From the NCBI GenBank assembly GCA_964036275.1, contig OZ038434.1:23115879-23179878 (forward strand): a stretch of 64,000 bases of DNA. Direction: 5' to 3'. Both the position numbers and the translations under genes were made by a program. The stretch is from Litoditis marina. Lineage: Eukaryota; Nematoda; Chromadorea; Rhabditida; Rhabditidae. Shown in pieces: positions 1 through 12,200 of this stretch. Position 1 is the stretch's first letter. Each line of letters opens with the position of its first letter. Below the pieces are notes generated by a model, which worked only from the letters and a program-made list of their open reading frames with translations, ran no database searches and was not told the DNA's origin.

Positions 1-534
1 CTTTTTGTTTTATAGTGTTTGCGATTATACATCAAATGCCAATTGTGCAAAGTTTAGTTCTTGCAGTTTATATAACTAAACTCTCTCTTTAATGAATTCT
101 CTCACGTTTAACATTCTTAGAGAACTTAGAATCATTTTCTGTTGTTTCTTTCTTGGGAAATTTTAACTTTTTCCACACTTTGCCATTCATATAGAGCCGT
201 GATAATTGTTTTTCTCTGAAAATTATCAATTTATTGTGTTTTCCTCATGTTTTTCTGTGTTTTTTAGCTGGTATAGCTGACCAAAAATACAAAATCTATT
301 GTATGTATATAACAGATTATGATTGCATAGTTTATTAGAGTTGGACCGATATCAGACATTTTTGAAATGTAATAAAAGTTTTTCGGATGCTATCGTGTCT
401 TTTTCCCAGTGTACGTAGGGGGGGGGGACATCACAACTATCGAAACATAACTGACGACTTGAAAGATCAAACTACCAACACTGATATAGTATGCAAAACA
501 CATTAATCAGCCAACACTACAAGGATAAAAACTA

Positions 535-885
535 CGAGCCTAAAATAGGCTAAATCCAGGGAAAATCAGGAAAATCGAAATGGCTGGATTAGAACCGAAT
601 TAGGCTTGTCGGCACCTATTTTAGGCTTGTCGCCACCTAATTTAGCCTGGTAGACACCTATTTCAGGCCTGTAGCCCCTATTTTGAGCTGGAATTAACCT
701 ATTTTGGGCTCTAACACGCAAAATTTATTTTTTTCGCGAATGCCTGAAATAGGTGACGACAGACCTAAAATAGGTGTCTACTAGGCTAAATTAGGTGCCG
801 ACAAGCCTAATTTGGTTCTAATCCAGCCATTTATATTTTCCTAAATTTCCCTGGATTTAGCCTATCTTAGGCTTGTAACTTCCAC
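535..885. repeat. Long inverted repeat with internal cctaaaataggt subrepeats
   Basis: The left arm begins around gagcctaaaataggctaaat and the right arm ends around atttagcctatcttaggctt, its reverse complement. Between them the short word cctaaaataggt or its complement recurs with spacer words such as gccgacaagcc. The structure would fold into one large hairpin with secondary stems. No ORF is present. It looks like a non-autonomous foldback element. Confidence 0.75.
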
Positions 886-1091
886 CTGAGTAACCTTATT
901 CTCCGTTTTATCATTTAAAACTAAATATAGCGCCTGCTTTACCTATTGCGACCTCTCTACGTCTAGTTCAAAAGTCGTTCAAAGCTAAACTTTATTGATT
1001 ATAGAAGTTTAAAAAATGAATAGAAATTGTGTTTATACTCACTTTGTTATAGTATATTTTCCGACCCAGTACATGTTTCGAATACAACAAA

Positions 1092-1094
<3 letters not shown>

Positions 1095-1144
<50 letters not shown>
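1095..1144. repeat. (AT)n microsatellite
   Basis: About 25 uninterrupted AT dinucleotides. Confidence 0.98.
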
Positions 1145-1148
<4 letters not shown>

Positions 1149-1207
1149 AAACATTGTGTATTAGAACACGTTGTTATTCATTTGCACATTTGTTGACAAG
1201 TAAACAA

Positions 1208-4200
1208 CTACCAAACATAACAAACAGGTCTGCCGTCGTCGGGCACATAAAACGGGTTGTTCGCCTTCAGATGAGCCAACTCAATCGAACTCGTTGTGTA
1301 TAACACGTCGTCTGGAAAAGTCGGACTGTTCTACTACAAGTTCATTTGAACATAATTATCAGCAATTGTCGTTCCGTAACTCGTTTTTGAAAAGTTCTGT
1401 CTAACATTTGACTTGACCATCTTTTAATTTGTTTTCTTCACTACTTCAGTTGGCTAGGCATTTTGGCTCAGCAAATCGTTCGAACGTGAAACTCAATTTA
1501 TTTCGCACACTTTTCCATCTCTCGTTCAATTCCAAATATTTTGACCTTTCAAATTCTCAATAAAGACTATTTTCTCCACTCACCCTTATCCTTTGTAACC
1601 AGTTCTCGGAGAGGTTTCTTGGCTCCGCAGCTCGGAGAAGTCACACAGTAACCAAGACTCTGGAAAATAGATACTTGTGTGTTGAAGGACTTTGTGAACT
1701 TTTGCTTCACTCTACAGTTGTTTCATCAATACCCATAAACACCTTGTTGTTAGCGTTCTCTTTTGATTCTTAATCGCTTTCAGACCTCCGATAATGATGT
1801 TTAGCGATGTACTTTTCCCGTTAGAAAAATGAGCGAAACGAAAAACGAAAGCAGGAAACCATATCTTTGGCAGAGAAAAAAAACCAGTTCTACAACATTT
1901 TTCCGCCGATTCTGAGCTTGTGAGCTAGTTGACTCGAAGGATGTGTGACGTACCTGCATGGATGTCCACCCTCTGGCGTTTCTGTTGTTTGTGAACAAAA
2001 TTTGGGTGGCTGAAATTATGTTTTTTGAAAACTAATTCTCCAGCAGTGCGAATGATTTGAGCTTGTATGTTGAAAGTTTCACAATTCAAATTATACAAAA
2101 ACAACAACAAATGACCCAAGCATACATAACAGATCAACGTTTAGTTCACAGAAATCCGGCTTTTCTGAACTTGAAAATTTTCCGAGAATCGGCCAAAATT
2201 TCCTTGCTTTTTTCGTTATTCTTGATTGTATGAGACCCGCGCTGTGTCTGTAGTTGGTTTGATCCTTTGGCTTCTCCATGGAAGATAATCTAATTAGTAT
2301 AAAAAACGGGTGTTAAGAGAGTAAAGAGTAGTTTTGGATGAAAAGTGTGCAAGAAATATGAAAGAAGTCCAATACAAATATTTTGAGGAAAAGGCTAATC
2401 TCGCTCGGTTCAAAACTTGAGGAAACTTCCAACTGCGACTCACAATGATCTAGCTTACACTCTGTTTTTTTTTTTCAAGAAAAGCGAGATTAGCCTTTTC
2501 CTCAAAATATTTTTATTGGACTTCTTTCATATTTCTTGCACACTTATCATCCAAAACTAATCTTTACTTTCTTAAAACCCGTTTTTTATACTAATTGAAC
2601 TCCTTTTCTATAGTTACGAAGTAACGGTCATTTTTGATAAATATGATATTTTTGAACAATACGCTAAACAAAGAATGTTATGAGGTTCTATTGAAGTTTT
2701 TAACGGCGCTGTAGTTCAGAACAATTGGCGTAGTTATAACCTCGTTAATGTGAGAGCAACTTTTGTGCTCCAGGCTCCAGGCAGTAATCGAACCTTCGTT
2801 CGCCGTGCGTGAATAGAGCTTTTATCCAATCCGCCATTCAGACATGTGAATGTGAAAACCAAGCTGCCGCCGAGCACGGAAGCCATTTTAGCGAGACGTT
2901 GGGCCCTCTAACTCCTCTTAACTAATTTCACTCGGAATGTGAACTTAGTGTCTTGTAGACGTGTTGCCCTTTCAGTGATTCATGCAAATATTCAAAAAAA
3001 AATGATCGACGTACTTTGCAGAAAAATGTAATAAACGGTTTTGCAATGTCTGCAGACCTCTGAACAAAAACTAATCTGCACAGCGCTCCGCGCTGCGCAC
3101 GATACGGCGTGTTTTGAGATACCACTACTGTACCACTACTGCAGAAAAAGACGTTCTGGCGGTAATGTGATATGTATGATGATCTCCGCCTCGAAACGAC
3201 GCGAAGTGAAACGATGAATATAAAATATATGAAATATATGAGATCAAACTACAATTAACTATGGTCTTTTCTATATCCGACTCACATTTCCTCGCGTTTT
3301 CCATGGTTCTCAATTGTACTAGGCCGGTACACTTCCTGTTTAGTTCGGTGGCGAAGCTCTTATAGGCAGCCATGCTGATCAGCTGGTCCGTGGAACCTGT
3401 GATTGGAAAACAGTTATTACTATACATACATTTTGTAGTTTGTGAGAAAATTGTATTCATTTTTAAAATGAAATATTCTTCAACACTCATTGCAAAAACT
3501 TCAGCATAGATATGACTATACATCGGTCGGGTGTCTTCCAAATATGGGCCTCGTCATCCCCCGTGTTTGTAGTTGGTCATTCAGCTCTTTGATCAAATTC
3601 TGCTGAACAATGGCCGTTATCGAGATCTTTTCTATTTTCTCTGATAAGGTTCAACACTCTTTGAATGAAGTGAGTAAATGAACGGATAAACAAATACTGA
3701 CCTTCCTTCCTGAACCCTTCCATTCTTTGCCACTGGTTGAGAATTGCATCATTTGTGTGGAAGTGGTGCTGCTCTTTTGCTTTGTTGAAGAGACGGGTAA
3801 TGGTAACCAGGTACTTATTCATGGAGGTCTGCAAGCTGGTATACTGTGGTATACTCAATCGGATAGGGAAGAAAAAAACTATATTGAACAATTGGAATAC
3901 ATCCATAGGTATAGGATTCTACCTTTCCTGCATTTTTAGCCGCTCTCCTTTTAATTCTCTGTCAAGCTCCTGACTTGAGACCAAACTCCAAATATATAAC
4001 AAAATCTAGTTGGTATAGGTCTGCAAGGTTGACATGATAGTCTTAATCATCCCAACGTTGACCTTCTACACAGGGAATTTGTTTTAAGAACTTCGATGAA
4101 ACCCGTATTTTTGTCTCATTTTTTTTTGTTATTTCAAAAGAGCAGATGTCTGTCTCATGCCTATTTCATGTACAATGGAATGAAATGAAGCAGTATGAAT

Positions 4201-6227
4201 CTTCCGAAAATTTCACGGGAAAAGGCGGTAGTGAACGGTTTCGAATCAGAATTTGTTTGGAATGACGACAGAAGAAATTCTCACCGAGTCCCGTTGAGGT
4301 GTCTTTGGATCATCTCGACCCCTGAATAAACAATATTGTATTTTTGTAAACTGAATGTTTTTTTTATAAAATATTGGCCTTTCATCGAAGAATATATATT
4401 CTAGAAAAATGTAATTAACCTAACCTGTTTCTATTTCCTTTGCCGCCCTTTCTGCCGTTTCTTTCACTGAAAGTCGTTAATTTAACAGAACATTGCGAAC
4501 ATTGATAATTTCAGTTTATTGTTCATCTATATCAGTAAATAAAGAGAGATTTTAATCAGAAACAGAATATTACTCGAGACACAAATGACTGTGTCACTTG
4601 ATTATAATACAGCAAAAGGCTGGCGACACACTATACTGGCTGTGGTTTTGCTGTCTTCTCAGTTTAGGTAGTTTGGTTCATTCTCTGTCGTGTCTAGACA
4701 GTCATACTCAGCACTAAAATCAAACTACAAACTACAATTTAGTATAATTCTTTTATCCAATCAATAGTTATCCAATTAACTCACCGATCCGCTCTTTCTC
4801 TTTTGTTTCCATCACGTTCACCATTTCTGTTCCTGAAACGTGATTGAATTGTGAAGTTGAAAAGGTATAAAGAATTAAGGGAGTACCGCTTGATGAGAGA
4901 GAAACATGCACAAAAAGCTCTTGATTAATCATAAATATAGTTACACGTACATTAATTTGGTCAGATAACGTCAACTTCAACTTAAAGAAGGACGATTACG
5001 CGGTCCAATCCCAACGCTTTAGTCCTTTAAACTGCAATACATTTTTCAATTGCAGTTTAAAGGACCGTTGACACGGGATTGGTCCACATAATCGTCCTGC
5101 TTCAAAAAATCTTATTGGACTATTAGTTTGATTCACAATCTCCAAAATTAAATTCTCACCGATTTCCTTTGCCTTTTCTCCTGCGTTCACTATTTCTATC
5201 TCTGCTGAAATGTATGATTTTAAATGATGTTAATACATGGAAAGAATAAATAAATTGTTCTCAAGTATGCATCGGTTCTATCTTCACATGTTATGTAATT
5301 GACCATACGAAATGAAATACATAAATTTACCAAATTACAAGTGTCTCAATTCTGATGAAAGTTTGACCTACCGTTCACCATCGATTGGGTTTCCTAGTTG
5401 ATCCACTGAAATTAAAGTAATCTGATGAGGAATATTTTATTCATTTTGGGAACCAGCGAAACCGTAACAGTTTTACATAGATAACGTTTCCATATTGTAT
5501 CGAAAATGAAATGTGAATTCCGTGTGCATCCAGCAGACTTTTCAACCTAGGTTATTGAATGCATCAGATATTTAGTACAATATCTGGGGAGTTTTTCTTT
5601 CATGAATTACTAAAGTAGCCCGATAAAAACAGTTATTTGAGCATATGAGCAACGTGGCTTTGTATACAAATTTCAATCTCCTAGTTTTTTTTATAGTTTC
5701 ATGTGTAAAATGTACGTTGATCGAGATTTATGAGGCCAGAAGACGTCAAAACTAAAAACCGGTATATTGACGAAGGAGATAGTTGTAAAGGAGGTGAGTC
5801 AGAGAAACTAACTAAGAAAAACTAACATTCGACACCAGGAGCTCCACGCGCCACGGCTTGGCGCTTTTCTCTGACGTCCTCTGGAAAATTGTTTGATTTT
5901 CGGTCGAAACTATTTTTCTTGGAAATCAGGCATGAAAATGGTACTTACTGTCACTTAAGTAGTTTAGGTCTATGAATCACGAGCAAGTTCGAAAACTATC
6001 TCTGCACTGAGTGCTTAATCAGCCCTGGTATGTACGCGGCGCAAAGAACGTGCGTATGTCAATCTAAACACACAACAGAAATGTTGGATGTTGTACAGAG
6101 AGAAACTGCAGTTATCTTATTAGTTAAACCTAATGTGTTTAACGTTTCATTCTCGTGGTCGGAAGAGTTGGAAGTCCTCACCTGCCACGACCAGTGGTAT
6201 AAGCAGTAAAAGAGGTAGGAGTTTCAT
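1208..6227 (-). CDS. Gene A: secreted protein with microexon-coded linker and DUF5648-like C-terminus
   Basis: Eleven exons join in frame to 241 residues: 6182-6227, 5372-5405, 5160-5204, 4785-4832, 4425-4466, 4285-4321, 3702-3828, 3286-3396, 1954-2009, 1584-1659, 1208-1311. Exon 1 is a signal peptide (MKLLPLLLLIPLVVA); a TTTCAG 18 bases before the ATG fits a trans-splice acceptor. Exons 2-6 are 34-48 bp and give a basic, low-complexity linker (for example RDRNSERRRKGKGNR, then NRNGERDG). Exon 7 has TRLFNKAKEQHHFHTN and W, and exons 10-11 have GYCVTSPSCGA, VLYTTSSIE and a terminal VCYVW. These resemble the two halves of repeats seen in DUF5648-type domains (RLYN..HFYT, then GY..EG). Gene B is a paralogue with matching exon phases. 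Function is unknown to me; secretion is inferred. The family call is from memory of motif shape, not a search. Confidence 0.83.
2291..2597. repeat. Foldback element in gene A intron
   Basis: Arms at about 2292-2407 and 2478-2596 are near-perfect reverse complements (the left has gcaagaaatatgaaagaagt, the right acttctttcatatttcttgc), with a spacer of about 70 bases. There is no ORF. It lies in the intron between the gene A exons at 3286-3396 and 1954-2009. Confidence 0.9.
4985..5101. mobile_element. MITE-like palindrome, family 1, copy 1
   Basis: The ends aagaaggacgattacgcggt and its inverted counterpart form terminal inverted repeats around a central cagtttaaaggac hairpin. A second copy with about 90% visible identity is at 52950-53072 inside the SLC4 gene. 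It sits in a gene A intron between microexons 3 and 4. Confidence 0.85.
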
Positions 6228-6881
6228 CACTTCAATGTTCGGGAACTGAAACGACATTTCAAGTGGATATTTATAAAATTCCATAAACTGCAAAAATGAT
6301 ATAGAAACACAGAAAAGTTCGAAGGCGAATAAAAAACTTAAAACTATCGTACCGTAATCAAACTTGTCTTTGTGCTAGTTTTTGGCATACAAAAAGTGAA
6401 AGTAAACCATGACTATTCTGTTCTATCTCGAGAACAAAGCAAGAGACATGTAAGAGTAAAAGAAACTATAGAAGATCAAAATTACCAAACCGTTGCCTTC
6501 AACCAAAACACAATGCGCGCACTCGTTTAAAAGGACATACGAACGTTTAAACTGACCTTGTTTTACAAAAAACCGTTCGCCGACTCCCATTGTTACCTTC
6601 TTCAGGTAGTTTTTTTGTTAGAAAAACTGGATCAACAAAGACTTTATTTGTTCACTGGATGGGTCGTTTGATGAAAACAAGCACTTTTGATAACGTCACC
6701 TTGTGTAGAACACGAACTTATCTGTTATTTAGTTTGGACTGCAATTGCATGCACATCAGAATTTTTGAAACACGACGGAAAGGAAGCGCAATCAAACTAC
6801 ACATACAACAAAGCACCTTTGAAACAACAGAATACATTTTCAAAAAGATTACAACTTTATTAAGATGAACAGTAATAAAGT
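6228..6881. other. Intergenic between gene D and gene A
   Basis: Holds the outron or promoter of gene A and the 3' flank of gene D. No exon is visible. The plus-strand ORF at 6590-6868 has no recognisable composition and no splice support. Confidence 0.5.
6856..6861 (-). terminator. Poly(A) signal of gene D
   Basis: Reads AATAAA on the minus strand, about 20 bases after the gene D stop codon. Confidence 0.75.
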
Positions 6882-8869
6882 TTACACCGGGGTCGGAGTG
6901 TAACAGGTTACAGCGGAAACCAAACTTCCATTGGCTATCGTCCAAAAATCGAGCGGAAAGTCGGCACAAGTTATCTGAAAACTTTGGAGTTTGGAGTGGT
7001 AGTTTGATCTCTATCGCTAGTTAAGAGATGCAGAGAGCGAACCATAATAAGTGAAAACACACAAAACTGCTTACAGACAGTTCTATTGCCTTGGAGAGAT
7101 TTATGAATGAATTGAGTTTATTTTCGGTTTTTGGCCTAAAGATACAAATGCCTCGATAAAGTTCCATTATTCATGTAACAATGTTTTCAAGATTGACTAT
7201 GTTGTACCAGATGCTTGGAAATGAATGAAAAATGAATGTTGTGAGTTTAAAATATGTTTTACCTGCGTTGTGGTTGGAGTGAACGATGTCCCCGTAGTGA
7301 GAAAAACGAGTGCAGTTGTACCCTGCGGGCAAATCCAGCTTTCCCTGGATTTTGAGTTTCGAAAAACAATTCGCCCCGCCACATCGCGGCATTATCATTG
7401 GAATTTGTTTGGAGAAAGATGATTTTCGTATTAGACAGCAGTCATTCAAAAGTTTGAATGTATACTGTTGAAGTCTCTTTAGGAATGGTCTGAACTATTC
7501 TTACGTTGAGCATTGTCTACCTACACCATATAGGCTATACCCATCCGTTTTTCCCTATTTTCATCATTGAATTTGTATTTTAACTCCACTGCTAGTTGTT
7601 CACATCTGTGACATTCATTTTTAAGTCATTTGATTCAGTATCATTACATTTTTCTAAATGATTTTGTGTTCAGTAAATATTCTATTCTATTTCATTCTAT
7701 TTCACTTTATAAAAATGAACTCACAAACACAGTTGGTTATTCACATCTCTGGTGACATTGTCACTTGAATCAATTGACGTGGGACAAAAGGAGCTGGACA
7801 ACCCATTGCAATTGTCCATGTACGCTGAAGGACAGAGTTGACAGGCTGGAAAATTACTATAATTTATTAGTTTCATAACTTTGCGTTTGAAGTATTATAT
7901 GTATTTCTAACAATAAATCATCGATTGCGTCTAAAAAGACTTTTGTGATCTATCTTTTTGGAGAGAATGATCAGAAAGAGCTGCACAAGCCGTTTGGATT
8001 GTCCACGTGAGCAGAGGGATACAGTTATATATTCTTGTTTTATATTCTATGGAACGTAGAACCATTTTATTCAAATTCAATTTTTTTCGGGTCGAAATGT
8101 TTAATTTTTTCGGGTCGAAACACAAAATGCACGTAAATGTTAAACAGTCAGCCTGCCAAGAGTGAGGGTAGTTATTATGCTGTTATTCTTTAGTTCCAAT
8201 GGTAATTGTATAAAGTTGTACCGGAGTTATCGGAAGTCGTAGTGGTGGCGACGGTGGTGGTAGTGGAAGAGGTCGTAGTTGTACTACTAGTAGTTGTGGT
8301 TGTTGTCTGATCATCAACATCGTCAGCTAGAAAATTGGTATGATTTGTAGAACTGAATAGAATAGTTAATCCACTATTTGTGAAAGGATGGATATGACGT
8401 TCCAATGTGGTGAATGGAGAGAAAACTGAGAAAAAGATTCTCCTACCCTGTTACGTTGCACAACACAACTTTAACTTTACACACTAACACCTCAAATACG
8501 TCACACACTCACACTGCGCTCTATTCAATATCAATTTGGATTCGAAAAATACAAGTGAGTGCAATAGTATTATCAGTGGGTGGTGTGAAATTATGCCAAA
8601 GTATTGGCTGAAGTAAGTCTCCGAATACAATGGTTCATTATTGTGTTCTCGGAAACCTGAAAAAGGGTTAATGAACAGTTTTGGACATATCCAATACATT
8701 GCGGGTATCTTAGGTCCGCAAGAAAACGAAAAAGAAAAGAAATATGGCTGTTTCGCAATCTCATGAAGAGAAACTCACGTGATACTGTAGGAATACAACC
8801 CTGAGTGTTTTCGAATAGAAAATAAAGTATTAGAATAGTCTCCGAGAATGTCATTATATTCCCACGCAT
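6882..8869 (-). CDS. Gene D: secreted threonine-rich, DUF281-like protein
   Basis: Exons are 8779-8869, 8222-8326, 7779-7845, 7263-7344 and 6882-6974. Exon 1 is a signal peptide; two in-frame ATGs (8869 or 8854) are possible, and mature protein would start near GCIPTVS. Exon 2 is DDVDDQ followed by about 35 residues of mostly Thr and Ser, a probable O-glycosylated linker. Exon 3 has CQLC and NCNG. Exons 4-5 give ESWICPQGTTALVFLTTG, then ITCADF, FW, NGSLVSAVTC, and a stop. This layout (signal, poly-Thr, Cys-rich segment, W..G..V..V.C ending) is that of nematode DUF281/C6-type secreted proteins. The exon 3 donor is uncertain: GTCAAT after 7779 keeps frame directly, while a donor after 7745 would need an extra unseen exon. 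Function is unknown. Confidence 0.72.
7960..8016 (-). pseudogene. Exon echo of gene D exon 3
   Basis: On the minus strand, words such as ACATGGACAATT and GTCCAGCTCCTTTTG of the real exon (7779-7845) reappear here as ACGTGGACAATC and GTGCAGCTCTTTCTG in the same order and spacing. It sits in the intron just upstream of that exon. It lacks the first Cys codons and has no clear acceptor, so I call it a decayed copy. Confidence 0.7.
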
Positions 8870-9196
8870 AGCAATATGAGGTGCTTAGCTTTTTCGGGGT
8901 CAACAATGTATTATACGCTAATTCTCTACGAAAAACACTTTAAACGAACACATTGCGAGAAGTTGAAGTAAAAACGTTCAAGTTTATTCTAGCACTTAGA
9001 TTCCCATAAACATTCATTCAGTGGGCAAAGTACATGGAAAACAATTAATACTTTCGATGAGTATCTTCAATTATCACTCGACCAATCACGTAAACATACT
9101 TTATTTCAGTTATATTGTAGGCAAAACCAAGGTTACAACCGTCCTAGTTCCAATTTTGTCTACGCAAGTTTGAAAAACGAATCACTCAGATTACAG

Positions 9197-9202
9197 TTTA
9201 TT
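9197..9202 (-). terminator. Poly(A) signal of gene B
   Basis: Reads AATAAA on the minus strand, about 58 bases beyond the gene B stop codon. Confidence 0.7.
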
Positions 9203-9259
9203 CTAATAAAAACACAATTCGAATAAAAGTACAATGACAACTTCAATATAAATTTTGAT

Positions 9260-12200
9260 CTACCAAACGTAGCAAATAGGTTCGCTGCCTTCTTTCGAAA
9301 ACCCAGGATTTCTCGCCTTCAAATGGTTGAATTCAGTGGTACTGGCCGTGTAGACTATGTTTTCTGGAATGAAACAATGTGAATTTCTGCTGTGTTTGTA
9401 GTTTGATCCGCTAATTTATGTACCGCTCAAACTACAACTCAGCTAAGGTCTGCTTCTTTATGTCCTCGAATTTATGATAGATGTTCCTATGTGGTCTCTC
9501 CTGATTTCAATTTACTTTTCGTTAGACTTTTCACTGTTCATACCAAAAACGTTCACATGACAACAGAAAATCGCTGCAAATTTCACACTAAAACTATCAA
9601 AAAATGGTGTGTGAACTACAGTTTATGCAGGTAATACGGTGTTGGTTTCGTTCGATGTATAATGGGTTCTTTTGGGGCTCAAATGTGTTTCAATACTCAA
9701 AATCACTCGGTTCACTGAACAATCTCATTCCAATCCTAGACTCTAGCAATCGGAAACTATGAAATGTATGAGTTTTGAAAGATATCTGTAATCATTATCT
9801 TATTTCGCGAACCCACTTTTGTCAGTCGACTCAACAGAGCGGAGTGGTTTCGTAGCTCCGCACGACTTGTTCTTCACACAATAGCCAAGACTCTGGAATA
9901 AAAAAAAGAGTTGTATTAAAGGGGGACTGCATTGAATGCCGAGTTTGGCTAACGGCGTTAGCCGAAAGGGCACGAGAGTCAGAGAAGTGCGCGCAATCAA
10001 TATTTATTCACTCCAAATCATCCTCTCCGTCTCTGACAGCAAGCAAAAAATTGTTGAAATTTCGAAAACAGAACTTTGAATTGGACATACCAGTGAGAAA
10101 ATGACATATATCACACTATCTCAGTTCGATATTTTATTTGAAAATTCAATGCAGCCCCCCTTTAAAGAAACTTGTCACAATGTTTTTGGTCAGAATTACT
10201 ACATCAAAAGCTTACTTCAAAATCAAAAGCACACTTACAGTCAAAATTGAGTACTGAGGACGGACCTAGGAGCAGAAACCAGATAAAGTAACATTGTTGG
10301 GTGTTACACCAGTCATCCTTTTGGACTTTGCATGTTACATGTTAACATAAATGCAGATTTGACTTAACATTCACGACTTTTGAAAAGTTCACATTCCCAC
10401 CTCAAGCGCACTCCATCCGGGACCAGATTGAGCCTGAGCACGATTTTTGACGAACAGAAGTTGAGTATCTAGAAATAGACGTTATTCATGTAGTACTTTC
10501 GAATAGTGGTCATTAATTTCGTCAGCATACAATATAATTTCTATTGAGCCGAAATTTAACAGAGATGTATGAATACTAGAAAGTAATACCTGATGAAAAA
10601 AACTCTAAGAAATTGCAAAGGAGACTTATGTAGTGTCACTATGCCGTATGCAAGAGTATACCAAAGAGCAAATCACAATCCAAGTATCTTCAAGCCCGCT
10701 TTTGCTCTTTCCCTCGCATCCCACTCTCCAGAAGTCATCGTCCTAATTTTTATTATTGGTAAAATCAGTTTACGTTGATAAATATATTTGGACCTACTGT
10801 TCGAATAAAAAAAAGCAAAACGTACCGCTCTTCTTGTTTTCCACCGATTTTAGTTCGACCAGACCGGGACACTTTCTCTTCAACTCTTTCTCGAATTTGG
10901 TGAAGGCGTGCAGGCTGATCAACTGGTCGGGAGATCCTGGACAAATGTTTATCGTTGATAGTAACCGTAGTTTCTCAGTTAATTGTTTAGATCAACACAA
11001 TTCCGTGTAGAAAATCTTAGTTTCTTTCAAGTTTTCGACCTTTCAATGGAAACTCTCTGAACAAATATGAACAACCTGTACGATTATTTTTTGTTTTGTT
11101 TGCATAAATTGCCAAAACTGGATCTATGAAGAGTTCGAAAAACGAACTGCACAACGTACTCATTTTTGAGGATGAAGGTAATGGTGAGTTCAAAAAAGAA
11201 AGGTGCTTGGTTATAATGCAAGTGCCACATCAAAACTAAGTGAAAGGAATCATATCGGAATCACAACTCAAAAAAAACTTTTCCTGTTGTTTCAAACTCA
11301 CTCTTCCTCGTCGACGCAGGTTTTTCTCGAATAATGTAAGTGATATGAACAAGGAACACCATTTCGTAACGATTTGAAGTGATCTAATAAATCTTGAAAT
11401 CTTGAATCTTGATATAAACATAAAATCAAATATATTTTTCAACTCACTTTTCTTCTCGTATCCCCCTCGCTGCCATTGGCTGAGAGTGGGTCGATCCGTG
11501 TGGAAATGATGGCGTTCTTTCTTCGAATTGTATAGACGGGACATGGTGACCAGGTGGGGGGTCACCCAGTTCTAAAATAAATGTGAATATTAAGATGTTT
11601 GGGGATGGATACTGTAGCCCACCACTTTCGCAGTTTTCCCCACTTCACCCCCCCCCCCTTTTTTTTTTTTCTTCGTATCCCAAGTACAGACGATACATGG
11701 TTACTAGGTGGTAACAGTTACCCAATTCGGATAAATTTTGTATTTATTCACTTTATTTTCACCAAATACAGAAATATTCGGGATCACTGTTTTCACATTA
11801 GCCCCCTCCCGATCCAATCTCGTGCCCCAGAGTACGTGTGCTAGAAGATTTCTTCTACCCACCCTGCGTCTCTCGCTCTGCCTCACTATTTCTCGTCTCT
11901 CACATCCCGGCGGGATGTAAGAGCAGAGAAATAGCGTATGTTTCAGGAGACACAGGATGGGATGAAGCTGCCGGTATCTTCTAGCATACGTACTCAGGGA
12001 CGACTCATTGTTACCAAGTGGGGTCCTACTTACCTTTCCTCCACATTCGTTTGTTTGCTCCACCCCTCCACAATACTGAACAACTATGATCCGAATGGGG
12101 TACCAAATACCAACGAATACCAACTAGTTGCAGTCAAAAATAGAACCCACCGATCCAGTAACAGGTGTTGCCTTTGTGGTCGTGCCACTGGAAAGCAAAC

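Larger units (their letters stand above)
1..1207. other. Region downstream of gene A, no gene seen
   Basis: I see no coding exon here. It holds a short poly-G run near 418-427, an inverted repeat (535-885) and an AT dinucleotide run at 1095-1144. A TTTATT at 991-996 reads AATAAA on the minus strand and could be the poly(A) signal of gene A, about 210 bases beyond its stop codon. The small plus-strand ORF at 1016-1303 runs through the AT repeat and over the antisense of gene A's last exon, so I do not treat it as a gene. Confidence 0.6.

Noticed and set aside
7225..7422. 65-residue plus-strand ORF with several Cys
   Set aside because: Antisense of gene D exon 4; the minus strand has the family motif, splice sites and poly(A) signal.
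10756..11010. 84-residue plus-strand ORF
   Set aside because: Antisense of gene B exon 10826-10936, which has correct minus-strand splice sites and a paralogue in gene A.
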